Assembly (NCBI GenBank): GCA_002010065.2
Contig: MTMD02000007.1
Span: forward strand, 13,113-77,112
DNA from: Candidatus Pyrohabitans jungbluthii
Lineage (GTDB): Archaea; Hydrothermarchaeota; Hydrothermarchaeia; Hydrothermarchaeales; BMS3B
DNA length: 64,000 nucleotides
Direction: 5' to 3'
Below the pieces are notes generated by a model, which did no database searches, had not been told where the DNA came from, and saw nothing but the letters and a program-made list of their open reading frames with translations. Positions 25,037-32,936 of the stretch are shown one piece after another; the stretch's first letter is position 1; each line of letters opens with the position of its first letter. Position numbers and translations under genes: made by a program.

Positions 25037-26149
25037 TTAGGAGAACTTCTTCATCTCCTTGCCCTTCACGCGAGCGCCGGCGTTCATGTCGCGGATGTTG
25101 AAGATGTAGTCGTCGATGTGCTTGTGGGTGAACTCCAAGCCAGTGCGTTCGAAGAACTCCGTCCAGCCGATGCGCTCTATCCACTCACCCATGCGCTCGT
25201 CCGGCTTGGCATCGCTGGCCCAGGCGTCGATTATCTTCTTAACTGTCTCCACAACCTCTGGCCAGCGTGGCGGGTTGTTGGGTATGAAAGGCACCGCGAG
25301 GCGCGAGAAGGCGGGACCTCCTCTGGTGTTGGAGATCTTGCCACCCACCCAGATTGAAACGCCGTCGTTCTTGGGGTCAGCCAGTGGTGTGCCTGGGCAG
25401 AGACCATAGCAGATACCGCAGTACATACACTTCTCGCCGTCTATGCTAATGCTCCTTATGGTGGTGCCGTCCTCCTTCTTTATCATCTTGGGCTTTATTG
25501 CATAGGTTGGGCACGCGGCGATCATGCTGGGAATCTCGCACGCCTTGCTAACCACTTCGTCAATAACCGTCGGTGGGCGGCGGTGAACGCCTAGGATAGC
25601 GATATCCGAGCAGTGCACTGCACCGCACATGTTAAGGCAGCCTGAGACAGCTATTGTGAGGCGCGTGGGAAGCTTCTCGCTCACGAAGTAGTCGTATAGC
25701 TCGTCCATGAGCACCTTCTGAAGACCTGGTGAGTCAGTTGCAGGTGTGTGGCAGTGCACCCAGCCGGTGCATGCTACGATACTGCGCACAGTCCTGCCGG
25801 TACCACCTACTGGGAATCCCAGCTCCGCAAGTTCCTTCTTCAGGGGCTCCACGTTATCTTTATTGTCCAGGATGAACTCAACGCTGTGCCTAGAGGTAAA
25901 GCGCAGGTAGCCGTTGGCATACTTGTCAGCAAGGTCGCACAGCTTGAGCACAGTCTCGCTAGCGATAAACTTGGGCTGCCCGGCGCGGACAGTGTAGGCT
26001 TCCTCACCGCTCTCGCTTACGTGCTTGTAAACCCCTGGCTCAAGCTCCTCGTGGTACTTCCACTTGCCGTAATTGCGCTGCACCACAGGGGGGAGCATCT
26101 CCTTATAATCTGGTGGACCAAAATCCAGCTCATCAAAGGAAAGCGCCAT
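25037..26149 (-). CDS. dsrB: DsrB, dissimilatory sulfite reductase beta subunit
   Basis: 370 aa, normal length. Siroheme-[4Fe-4S] ligands: Cys127 and Cys133 (ACTGWVHCHTPATDS) and Cys171/Cys175 (SGCLNMCGAVHCSD). An inserted ferredoxin domain has CMYCGICYGLCPG (Cys241/244/247/251) and the partner CPTYAI. In DsrAB the beta subunit holds the catalytically active siroheme. A strong GGAGGTGA precedes the ATG, 13 nt after dsrA. DsrAB reduces sulfite with six electrons, or to trisulfide on DsrC, in the cytoplasm. No dsrD follows; the next genes are ferredoxins. Confidence 0.97.
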   Translation of the reverse strand: MALSFDELDFGPPDYKEMLPPVVQRNYGKWKYHEELEPGVYKHVSESGEEAYTVRAGQPKFIASETVLKLCDLADKYANGYLRFTSRHSVEFILDNKDNVEPLKKELAELGFPVGGTGRTVRSIVACTGWVHCHTPATDSPGLQKVLMDELYDYFVSEKLPTRLTIAVSGCLNMCGAVHCSDIAILGVHRRPPTVIDEVVSKACEIPSMIAACPTYAIKPKMIKKEDGTTIRSISIDGEKCMYCGICYGLCPGTPLADPKNDGVSIWVGGKISNTRGGPAFSRLAVPFIPNNPPRWPEVVETVKKIIDAWASDAKPDERMGEWIERIGWTEFFERTGLEFTHKHIDDYIFNIRDMNAGARVKGKEMKKFS

Positions 26150-26162
26150 CTTCTTTCACCTC

Positions 26163-27332
26163 CTACTCCTCATCCACCTGTACTTCGCCCGGGAAGTAGA
26201 ACCAGAACGGGTTGTTCCTGGGCGCCTTCACCATCGTTGGCAGTGGGTCAAGTCCCACTTCGTGGAGGAACTTGCCAGCGCCTATGCGGTATATGGTTTC
26301 GCCGATTCTCTCCTTCGCTCTGCCGTTCTCATCCCACCAGTCGAGAAGCTTGTACATCAGCTCTTTAAGCTCAGTGTACGGAGGCTCCAGCTTCATGAAG
26401 GGTATCAGCGTCCACGCCAAGAAGGCACCGTAGCGACCTCTCGCACGTCCGCCAACGAGTATCGTGGCACCCCTGTCGTCTCCTGGGGAGAGTGCCTTGG
26501 GCATCTTCTGCAGGCAGTACATGCAGCGCACGCACTCGTCGTTGTTTATCTTGAGCTCATTACCATCCCAGCTCATCGCATTTGTGGGACAGTTTTTAAC
26601 TATGTACTCCACATCCACCTTGCCACTCTTGGCGTAGTTCCTTACTTCCTCCTGATCTATCTTGATGTCATCGCGCCAAGTACCCATTATAACGAAGTCT
26701 GCTCTGGGAACACCTGCAACGCAATCGGTGGGGCAGCCGGAGATCTTCACCTTGAACTTGTACGGGAAGCGCGGGCGGTGCATGTCGTTGAGGATCTCTT
26801 CGTCGGTCATCAGAGTGTGGTATATATCGTTGGTGTCTATGCACGCCATTTCACAGCGCGCGGGGCCGATACAGTTGCTCGCAGTACGGAAGTCGCCAGC
26901 GCTTCCTCCAATGTCCCAGTGCTCCTTCGCTGCCTCGTCGAAGAAGGGTTCAATGTTCTCAGTTGGTATGCCCACAACCTGCAGGTCTCCAGTGGCGCCG
27001 TGGAAGTTCATCAAACCAGAGCCGTACTTGTTCCACAGTTCAACAAGCTTGCGCAGCTTCTTTGTGCTGTAGAACCACCCGGCGGGCTGGATGAACCTTA
27101 TTGTGTGGGCATCTGCGAGGATGTCACGCCTGTCAGAGACCCTGCCAATAACACCAGCGTCGTAGCCGGGAACACCCACCATGCCGCCATGGGTCCAGTG
27201 GGTCATTTTGTCTTCGTAGTTCAGCTCATAGAGCTTGAGCAGCCCAGTGTAGCCCGTCTTTTTAATCTCTTTGACTATACTGGGCCATGGCCCCTTTTCA
27301 AGCTCGTCCAGAAGAGGGGTTTCCGATGCCAC
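26163..27332 (-). CDS. dsrA: DsrA, dissimilatory sulfite reductase alpha subunit
   Basis: 389 aa, slightly shorter than Archaeoglobus DsrA. Siroheme/cluster ligands Cys154, Cys160 (SNCIGPARCEMACIDT) and Cys200/Cys204 (ISGCPTDCVAG). The ferredoxin insert has CVRCMYC plus KNCPTNAMSW. N-terminal HWTHGGMVGVPGYDAGVIGR is highly typical of DsrA. The start is a GTG 10 nt after GGAGGTGA. The TATA is about 75 nt upstream in a region shared with the divergent operon. Together with DsrB it forms the alpha2beta2 sulfite reductase. Whether the enzyme works in the reductive direction cannot be read from sequence alone; archaeal DsrAB usually does. Confidence 0.97.
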   Translation of the reverse strand: MASETPLLDELEKGPWPSIVKEIKKTGYTGLLKLYELNYEDKMTHWTHGGMVGVPGYDAGVIGRVSDRRDILADAHTIRFIQPAGWFYSTKKLRKLVELWNKYGSGLMNFHGATGDLQVVGIPTENIEPFFDEAAKEHWDIGGSAGDFRTASNCIGPARCEMACIDTNDIYHTLMTDEEILNDMHRPRFPYKFKVKISGCPTDCVAGVPRADFVIMGTWRDDIKIDQEEVRNYAKSGKVDVEYIVKNCPTNAMSWDGNELKINNDECVRCMYCLQKMPKALSPGDDRGATILVGGRARGRYGAFLAWTLIPFMKLEPPYTELKELMYKLLDWWDENGRAKERIGETIYRIGAGKFLHEVGLDPLPTMVKAPRNNPFWFYFPGEVQVDEE

Positions 27333-27402
27333 CTCATTTCACCTCCTGCCTTAGTTACAACAAAATCTACCTACGCCTAGCGAATTGAATTAAAGTTTTT
27401 TT

Positions 27403-27415
27403 GGTATATATAATT
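27403..27415. promoter_or_regulatory. Shared divergent TATA region between dsrAB and the GluTR-paralogue operon
   Basis: GGTATATATAATT reads as a TATA box on both strands (AATTATATATACC on the minus strand). It lies about 75 nt before dsrA on one side and about 95 nt before the first gene of the plus-strand operon on the other, so the two operons may share control. Confidence 0.5.
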
Positions 27416-27448
27416 TTTCATTAAAGTGACCAGTCTGTGCAAAGTTGC

Positions 27449-27502
27449 CCACAACCGTGCACAATTTTACCTCGTTAGGCTACGCTGCGCCTATGGTTGT
27501 GG
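27449..27502 (+). promoter_or_regulatory. Structured 5' leader of the operon divergent from dsrAB
   Basis: Outer 8-bp inverted repeat CCACAACC (27449-27456) and GGTTGTGG (27495-27502), enclosing an inner stem TAGGC (27476-27480) / GCCTA (27489-27493). The right arm ends 5 nt before the ATG, where the ribosome-binding site would be, so folding would mask translation initiation. It could be a cis-regulatory RNA element; no known riboswitch class was recognised. Confidence 0.45.
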
Positions 27503-27507
27503 TTTTA

Positions 27508-28049
27508 TGGACAAGGAGGAATTTCTGGAGAGGTTCTACCTCGACGAGGAGGAGAGGCACAAGCGTGCGGAGCGCATAAGCAAGGGGATGGTGCGCTACG
27601 AGCGCAAGAAGAACGCCATTTTCACCTTTAAAGACAGCGTTGCCAAAATCGACCTCTGCGAGGTGTGCAGGCATCCCAAGGGCGTGACCTATACCCTGTG
27701 CGAGGTTGTGCCGAGCTTTGAAAATGTGGACGTTGGCGAGATGCTCGTCGAGGCGAGGGAGAAGGCAGAGGTGTTCTGCAAGAGCGAGGGCACCAGGGGG
27801 CAGTGCATAATCAACATAGTGATACCCCCGGAGCCTAAGATGATTATGGAGCTTGGTGAGCACCTCGACGAGATGACAAAGCTTGGAAACTTCGCTGTTA
27901 CCGTGTACGACACGAAGAGCGGGAAGATGGGAATGCTTGTGATAGATGAGAGCTTCCTTTCAGAGCTGCGCGAGGACCCCGATTACAAGGGGATGAGCGA
28001 CGCCGAGATATTCACGAATTTTATGATGAACTACGCTGAGCTACTATGA
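27508..28049 (+). CDS. Unrecognised protein, first gene of the operon divergent from dsrAB
   Basis: 180 aa from MDKEEFLERFYLDEEERHKR. No family was recognised. Visible features: a charged helical N-terminus, six cysteines (LCEVCRHPKG, TLCEV, VFCKSEG, GQCI) that could bind metal, and a mixed alpha/beta body ending IFTNFMMNYAELL. A longer frame opens upstream but would run through the leader hairpin. The stop overlaps the start of the GluTR paralogue (ATGA), implying translational coupling. The position opposite dsrAB suggests a role in sulfite-reductase maturation or siroheme supply (inference). Confidence 0.8.
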
Positions 28050-29023
28050 CGCTGCTTTGCTTATCTCTGCACCACATAAAAACGAGCTATAAGAACTTCT
28101 CCCGGGTTAGGTTTTCCTCTCCCTCGAGCTTTTATGAGGCCACTCAGAGCTTTGGCGAGCGAGTGTTATTCCAGACTGGCACCAGGGTTGAGGTATACAC
28201 TACTGGCGATTCAACATCTGCGATGCTGAAGGTGCTATCACAACACAGTGGCATCGCAGAGGAGGAACTCTCAAAGCTGTTCATGGTTTACAGTGCCTCC
28301 GACGCAGCGGAGCATCTTTTCAGACTTGCGTGCTGCATTGAGTCTCGCGTGCTGGGCGAAACCTATATCCCCTGGCAGGTGGAGGCGGCGCTTGAGCAAG
28401 CTAAAGCGGCAGGTGCCGCTGGCGAGGTGCTTGAAAAGCTTTTCGGCGCATCGCTGCAGGCAAGCAGGAGGGCAATAGAGGAGACGGGCATAGCCAAAGG
28501 CGACCTCCACATCAGGGCACTGGAGGCGCTTCGTGCAGCGACAGAGCTTAAAGGAAAAAAGGTGCTCCTGTACGGCGCAGGTTTAACCGGCAGAAGGGTT
28601 GCAAAGCTGGCTAAGCAGCATGGCGCAAGCATCGCCGTACTAAACCGCAACTACGACATAGCGCAGCGATGTGCACATGAGATTGGCGCTGAGGCGCTTA
28701 ATTATGAGGAGCGCAATGACGCGCTGAGGGATGCCGACATCCTGGTATGCGCCACTCTCGCCTCGCACTACCGCGTTACCCCGGAGCTTCTCGCTAAGCT
28801 TGAGCGGGAGAAGCGCCTTGTGATTCTTGATGTCTCACCCTTCAGAAACGTCTCGCCAGAGGTGGCGAAGCTTGGCTTTGTCACCCTTGTTAACGGCGGG
28901 GTAGCGAAGGCTGCGGAGGAGAACCTCAAGGCGATGAGGGTAGAGGTTCCCAAAGTGGAGGGGATAGTGGCTGAGGAGCTGGCCAAGCTCAGGGCTGAGC
29001 TTCCTGAGCTTTTTGAGGTGTGA
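28046..29023 (+). CDS. Glutamyl-tRNA reductase (HemA) paralogue lacking the catalytic cysteine
   Basis: 325 aa. It follows the GluTR plan: N-terminal LLCLSLHHIKTSYKNFSRVR aligns with the family's LxxGxxHxxxP start; SDAAEHLFRLACCIESRVLG aligns with the usual HLFxVAxGLxSxVxGE; and a Rossmann motif LLYGAGLTGRRVAKLAKQHG starts near residue 174. Where true GluTR has TCNRxE with the thioester-forming Cys, this protein has TGTRVE (Thr44-Gly45-Thr46-Arg47): the Cys is Gly, though the Arg is kept. The C-terminal dimerisation domain is shortened. It therefore should not make glutamate-1-semialdehyde by the standard mechanism. Location beside dsrAB hints at a siroheme-related dehydrogenase or regulator. 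Confidence 0.8.
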   Translation: MTLLCLSLHHIKTSYKNFSRVRFSSPSSFYEATQSFGERVLFQTGTRVEVYTTGDSTSAMLKVLSQHSGIAEEELSKLFMVYSASDAAEHLFRLACCIESRVLGETYIPWQVEAALEQAKAAGAAGEVLEKLFGASLQASRRAIEETGIAKGDLHIRALEALRAATELKGKKVLLYGAGLTGRRVAKLAKQHGASIAVLNRNYDIAQRCAHEIGAEALNYEERNDALRDADILVCATLASHYRVTPELLAKLEREKRLVILDVSPFRNVSPEVAKLGFVTLVNGGVAKAAEENLKAMRVEVPKVEGIVAEELAKLRAELPELFEV

Positions 29024-29026
29024 ACC

Positions 29027-29224
29027 ATGCCCTACATAGCGCTTGAGCTTGGCGACGAGGATTTGGAGCATGCGAAGCTGGTGCTTGGCGAAGCATGCGA
29101 GAGCTGCGAGGTTAATATAGATGGCAGAGTGGAGAAAGGGATACTGCTGTCAAAGAAGACCCCTAAAAATCTTTACGCCCTCCTCGCGATATACATGCAG
29201 AACCGCGTGGACTGGAGGCGGTGA
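29027..29224 (+). CDS. Small unrecognised protein A of the dsrAB-divergent operon
   Basis: 65 aa, starting MPYIALELGDEDLEHAKLVL and ending YMQNRVDWRR. Three nt after the GluTR paralogue. It has two cysteines in ACESCEV and looks like a small alpha/beta protein. Its N-terminal pattern (Y-I-x-L-E-L-x-D-E) and length resemble the next gene product, so the two may be diverged paralogues forming a heterodimer. Function unknown. Confidence 0.7.
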   Translation: MPYIALELGDEDLEHAKLVLGEACESCEVNIDGRVEKGILLSKKTPKNLYALLAIYMQNRVDWRR

Positions 29225-29225
29225 G

Positions 29226-29423
29226 ATGGGCTACGTGCTCCTCGAAGTCAGCGACGAAGCCTTCGCAGCCATAGAGGCGCTGTTAAAGGGAAGCTTCCGA
29301 AAGCTCAGCGTGGAGTGCTCCTCCTTCAAAGAAGGTGAAGAGGTTCTGGTTTTCGAGGAAAGGCTGAGCTCTGGCGACTACCACCTGCTCCAGTCGATAC
29401 TGGTGCAGGATTTGGAGTGGTAG
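29226..29423 (+). CDS. Small unrecognised protein B of the dsrAB-divergent operon
   Basis: 65 aa, starting MGYVLLEVSDEAFAAIEALL and ending LLQSILVQDLEW. It starts 1 nt after the stop of protein A and has the same length and a similar N-terminal strand (Y-V-x-L-E-V-x-D-E). Predicted alpha/beta fold, cytoplasmic. Last gene of the operon; convergent with the radical SAM gene, whose stop is 1 nt away. Function unknown. Confidence 0.7.
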   Translation: MGYVLLEVSDEAFAAIEALLKGSFRKLSVECSSFKEGEEVLVFEERLSSGDYHLLQSILVQDLEW

Positions 29424-29424
29424 G

Positions 29425-30633
29425 CTAACTCACGCGTCTCGAAAAATTCGTAACCCTCAGCTCATTCAGTATTGCCTCTTTATTCACATCGGGAAGCTCA
29501 ATTCTGCCCGGCACGTAGGCGCAGTAGGGGTCCTCCGCAAGGTAGTCCCCGGTTACAGCGTAAGCGCGAGAGCGCGAGCCCCTGCATATGTCGTTGAACT
29601 CGCACACTCTGCACTTACCCTTAAGCTTCGTTGCGTCGTGGAGCTCTTTCAGCACCTCTGAGCTGGAGTATATCCCTTCCAGCGTATCCTCTCTCACGTT
29701 GCCAAGCGTTACGGGCATGAAGCTGCTCGGGTAAACTTCACCCTTGTGCGCCACGAATATTCCCTTTCCAAACACCTTCTTGTCTTTGGGCTTATAGCCG
29801 CTGCCCTTTACCTCAACCTCAGGAAGCTCAACATCGCGGGTTAGCTGCTCCAGCTTTTGCCTTAGATGCCCGTATAGCGCGCCCTGCATCAGTGCGCTTT
29901 CGTCGAGCATGCCCTCTTCAACCATGCGGCGCATAACCGCAACCCGGCGATAGGGCTCACTCCCTGCGATGGCATTCACGGTGATAAGCGGTAAACGCAT
30001 GACGTCGTAGACGAAGTTGAAGACATCCTCGTACTCCTCCGGCGAAAGCGCAAGCTCTTCCGTCGCTCTGCCTGTGGGGATGAGCATGTACAGGTACCAG
30101 CCTATTGCGCCCAGTCTCTTCGCGAGAAACATAATCTCGGGCAGCTCGCGCACATTGTGCCTGGTAACCGTCGTTAGGAGGCGGAAAGGCAAACGCAGCT
30201 CTCGCATTATCTCCGTAGCTTTAACCAGCCTTTCGAAGGTTCCCGGCACGCCTCTAAAAGCGTCGTGCTGCTCTGGTGTAGCCCCGTCGATGCTTATTGC
30301 CACTGTATCGCAGCCCGCCTCCTTGAGCTTCTCTATGTTCTTCCTGTTCAGCAGGGGCGTGGTGCTGGGCGCTATCGTAACCGTGAGCCCGACGTCTTTG
30401 GCGTAGCGTATTAGGTCAAAGATATCCTCCCGCCTCAAAGCGTTGCCACCGGTGATGCGCAGTATTGGATACGGCTTGCCAAAAGCGACAATCTGGTCAA
30501 TAAAGGCGTAGCTTTCCTCTGTAGTAAGCTCCCGCGGGTCTCGTTCTGTGCGCGCACTCGCCTTGCAGTGCTTGCAGCGCAACCCGCAGGCTATTGTAGA
30601 CTCCCACATCACAGAAACTGGCTTGAGATGCAT
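29425..30633 (-). CDS. Radical SAM/SPASM protein (TIGR04053 / AhbC-AhbD-like)
   Basis: 402 aa from ATG giving MHLKPVSVMWEST. The radical SAM cluster motif is CGLRCKHC (C-x3-C-x2-C), followed by LRITGGNALRREDI and AISIDGATPEQHDAFRGVPG. The SPASM-like C-terminus holds GKCRVCEFNDICRGSRSRAY and DPYCAYVPGR. It is close to the archaeal/bacterial heme-biosynthesis-type radical SAM group (AhbC, AhbD, and the TIGR04053 family). Proximity to dsrAB and the GluTR paralogue makes siroheme or heme modification attractive, but the substrate cannot be read from sequence. An upstream frame extension overlaps the thermosome gene and was not used. Confidence 0.85.
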   Translation of the reverse strand: MHLKPVSVMWESTIACGLRCKHCKASARTERDPRELTTEESYAFIDQIVAFGKPYPILRITGGNALRREDIFDLIRYAKDVGLTVTIAPSTTPLLNRKNIEKLKEAGCDTVAISIDGATPEQHDAFRGVPGTFERLVKATEIMRELRLPFRLLTTVTRHNVRELPEIMFLAKRLGAIGWYLYMLIPTGRATEELALSPEEYEDVFNFVYDVMRLPLITVNAIAGSEPYRRVAVMRRMVEEGMLDESALMQGALYGHLRQKLEQLTRDVELPEVEVKGSGYKPKDKKVFGKGIFVAHKGEVYPSSFMPVTLGNVREDTLEGIYSSSEVLKELHDATKLKGKCRVCEFNDICRGSRSRAYAVTGDYLAEDPYCAYVPGRIELPDVNKEAILNELRVTNFSRRVS

Positions 30634-30721
30634 CCCCCTACCACAGAAGCATAACAAGGTAAAGCAGTAGCAAGAATCAGCCGGGAAACAAAAATCAGAA
30701 GGAGAAAAAGGGAGAGAGAGT

Positions 30722-32365
30722 TTACTCCTCGTCGCCGCCGGCGCCGCCTTCGTCGCCTTTCTTGGTCTCACCGCTGGCAGCGATGACGTCGTCGATGCGG
30801 AGTATCATCACCGCAACCTCGCTGGCGCTGTCTATCGCCTGGCTCTTCACAGAGAGCGGCTCCACTATGCCCTCGCTGTACATGTCTTTCACTTCACCCT
30901 CGTACACGTCCAAGCCGAAGCGGTAGCCTTTGTCCTCCTTCTCGTGCTTGGCGCGCAGGGCGACGACCATGTCTATTGGATCAAGACCTGCGTTCTCTGC
31001 AAGCGCGCGCGGAATCACCTCAAGCGCGTCTGCGAAGGCCTCAATTGCAAGCTGCTCCCTGCCGCCGACGGTCTTGGCATAGTCGCGCAGGCGCAGGGCA
31101 AGCTCTATCTCGGGTGCACCGCCACCAGCTAAGACCTTGCCGTCGCGTATGGCAGCGGGCACAACGCCCAGGCAGTCCTCAAGGGCGCGCTCCACCTCAT
31201 CGACGATGTGCTCAGTGCCGCCGCGTATGAGTATCGTCACGCTCTTGGGATCCTTGCACTCGCGCACAAACACCATCTCATCGTCGCCTATCTTGACCTC
31301 CTCGACGATGCCCGCATAGCCAAGGTCCTTCTCGCTCAGGTCGTCGATGTTGGTCACTATGGTAGCGCCTGTAGCCTTCGCCAGCTTCTCCATGTCGCTC
31401 TTCTTCACCCTGCGTACGGCGAAGATGCCTTCCTTGGCAAGGTAGTGCTGCGCCAAGTCGTCGATACCCTTCTGGCAGAAGAGCACATTCGCCCCGCTCG
31501 CCTTAATCTTCTCCACCATCTCCTTAAGCATGCGCTCCTCTTCGTCGATGAAAGCCTTGAGCTGGTTCGGGTCGGTGATGCGTATCTCGGCGTCGAACTC
31601 GGTCTTCTCAATCTCCAGCGGGGCGTTTATCAGCGCAATCTTGGCGTCCTTCACCTTGCGCGGCATTCCTGGATGCACGCGCTCCTTGTCTATAACTATG
31701 CCGTTGATGAGCTCAGTATCCTCAACGGCGCCGCCCTCCTTCTTCTCAAGCTTTATGTCGTCGGTGTCTATGATGTACTTGCCATTCTCCTTCTCAGCCA
31801 CGGCGCGCACTGCCTTAACCACGAGGTCTGCGAGGTACTCCTTCGCCAGCTCTGCACCCTTGCCGGTCATCGATGTCATGGCTATCTTCTTCAGAAACTC
31901 GTCGTCGTTCACGTCTATGCTCTCTGCGATCTCCTGGAGAATCTCCTGGGCTTTCTCGGCTGCCATGCGGTAGCCATTGGCGATTATCGTGGGATGTACA
32001 TCCTGGTCAAGAAGCTCCTCGGCGTTCTTCAGAAGCTCGCCCGCGAGTACGACCGCCGTTGTGGTGCCGTCGCCGACCTCGTTCTCCTGAGTCTTCGCCA
32101 CCTCCACCATCATCTTCGCGGTGGGGTGCTCCACGTCCATCTCTTTAAGTATGGTGGCGCCGTCGTTGGTTACGACAACGTCGCCTATCGTATCTACCAG
32201 CATCTTATCCATGCCCTTGGGACCCAGCGTTGACTTCACCGCCTCGGCAATGACGCGCGCCACCATTATGTTGGTGCGCTGCGCGTCCCTGCCGCGGGTG
32301 CGGGTAGTTCCCTCCTTCAGTATCAACACAGGCGTACCTCCAAGCTGGGAAGGTGCTGCTGCCAT
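30722..32365 (-). CDS. Thermosome subunit (group II chaperonin)
   Basis: 547 aa. All hallmarks are present: N-terminal [64 protein letters not shown], the [18 protein letters not shown] segment and a Gly/Glu-rich C-terminal tail [11 protein letters not shown]. It is the ATP-dependent cytoplasmic protein-folding chamber of archaea. The ribosome-binding site AAAGGAGGTGG is strong, as expected for an abundant protein. A single subunit gene is seen here; other paralogues may lie elsewhere. Confidence 0.98.
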   Translation of the reverse strand: MAAAPSQLGGTPVLILKEGTTRTRGRDAQRTNIMVARVIAEAVKSTLGPKGMDKMLVDTIGDVVVTNDGATILKEMDVEHPTAKMMVEVAKTQENEVGDGTTTAVVLAGELLKNAEELLDQDVHPTIIANGYRMAAEKAQEILQEIAESIDVNDDEFLKKIAMTSMTGKGAELAKEYLADLVVKAVRAVAEKENGKYIIDTDDIKLEKKEGGAVEDTELINGIVIDKERVHPGMPRKVKDAKIALINAPLEIEKTEFDAEIRITDPNQLKAFIDEEERMLKEMVEKIKASGANVLFCQKGIDDLAQHYLAKEGIFAVRRVKKSDMEKLAKATGATIVTNIDDLSEKDLGYAGIVEEVKIGDDEMVFVRECKDPKSVTILIRGGTEHIVDEVERALEDCLGVVPAAIRDGKVLAGGGAPEIELALRLRDYAKTVGGREQLAIEAFADALEVIPRALAENAGLDPIDMVVALRAKHEKEDKGYRFGLDVYEGEVKDMYSEGIVEPLSVKSQAIDSASEVAVMILRIDDVIAASGETKKGDEGGAGGDEE

Positions 32366-32551
32366 CTTCTTCCACCTCCTTTAAATTCTCCTCCTTATAA
32401 GCTATAACCGCGAAAATTCTTGTCAACCATTATGAGAGCGATGTTTTGCCTGGCGATTAGATTATCACCAGTTACCGTGGTAAAAAATTTTAGTAACTAT
32501 TGGTTAGGAAAGTAGGGGCGCGTCCCTTTTATGAGGGGGTTTATAAGGTGG

Positions 32552-32559
32552 TTTATACA
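32552..32559 (+). promoter_or_regulatory. TATA box of the small membrane-protein gene
   Basis: TTTATACA centred 26 nt before a GTG start, exactly the archaeal TATA-to-TSS spacing. A second TTTATAAG lies 12 nt further upstream. Confidence 0.45.
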
Positions 32560-32580
32560 AGGTGAATAACCCAAACTCTG

Positions 32581-32727
32581 GTGGTAGGGGAAAGTACTCC
32601 ACCCGAAGCAAGGGAGCCGGAGTACCCCATTTCATCCTTTATTTTTACGCTGGGTTTATGGTCTGTGTTCGGGTGGCTCATGGGGTATGTAGCGAGCATT
32701 GCCCTCAAAGGTGATAGCTATGAGTGA
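32581..32727 (+). CDS. Small single-span membrane protein, leaderless GTG start
   Basis: 48 aa. Charged, proline-rich N-terminus (VGESTPPEAREPEYP) followed by one clear transmembrane helix, SSFIFTLGLWSVFGWLMGYV, and a short tail ALKGDSYE. The GTG sits at the predicted transcription start, so a leaderless mRNA explains the lack of a ribosome-binding site. Not recognised as a known family. Downstream is a truncated DUF255 remnant. Support is the composition of the encoded helix and the promoter spacing; no homology was recognised. Confidence 0.5.
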   Translation: MVGESTPPEAREPEYPISSFIFTLGLWSVFGWLMGYVASIALKGDSYE

Positions 32728-32747
32728 GATTTTTGACCTTTCCTAGG

Positions 32748-32918
32748 TGGATTCGCCCTGCCCAAGAGGATGAGCCGGAGATTACAGCTATAGCTGAGTT
32801 CACAAAGGATTTAAAGAGCATTCAGGGCAAAGTCACAGCCTACATCTGCAAGGACTACGCCTGTAGCGAGCCCACCACTAGTGTAGAGGAGATGTTGGAG
32901 AGGCTGAGGCGTGGGTGA
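32748..32918 (+). pseudogene. C-terminal remnant of a DUF255 (YyaL/SSP411-type) thioredoxin-domain protein
   Basis: The frame encodes RWIRPAQEDEPEITAIAEFT, KDLKSIQGKVTAYICKDYAC and SEPTTSVEEMLERLRRG, which matches the last ~55 residues of YyaL-type proteins (normally 600-700 aa, ending with a G-K-x-T-A-Y-V-C-x-x-x-x-C-x-x-P-T-T motif). Nothing of the thioredoxin or glycosidase-like domains is present upstream; a GTG at 32724 could start translation but would give only 64 aa. Best read as a gene fragment left by deletion. Confidence 0.7.
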
Positions 32919-32936
32919 AATACGTTTATGTAGTGT

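Noticed and set aside
26262-27380. 372-codon plus-strand open frame opposite dsrA
   Set aside because: Antisense shadow of the dsrA coding sequence; dsrA has full family motifs, a strong ribosome-binding site and GTG start.
28046-29023. Annotation as functional glutamyl-tRNA reductase (HemA)
   Set aside because: The catalytic cysteine position is glycine and the C-terminal domain is short, so the standard activity is not supported.
29425-30633. Firm assignment as AhbC or AhbD heme enzyme
   Set aside because: Radical SAM and SPASM motifs are shared by several subfamilies; substrate cannot be fixed from motifs and one genomic neighbourhood.
31208-32233. 341-codon plus-strand open frame opposite the thermosome gene
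   Set aside because: Antisense shadow in GC-rich coding sequence; low-complexity His/Leu/Val composition.
32581-32690. Possible structured RNA: CCACCCGAA/TTCGGGTGG and TACCCCAT/ATGGGGTA complementarities
   Set aside because: The pairings occur in pseudoknot order, match no RNA family known to me, and fall inside a better-supported leaderless membrane-protein frame.
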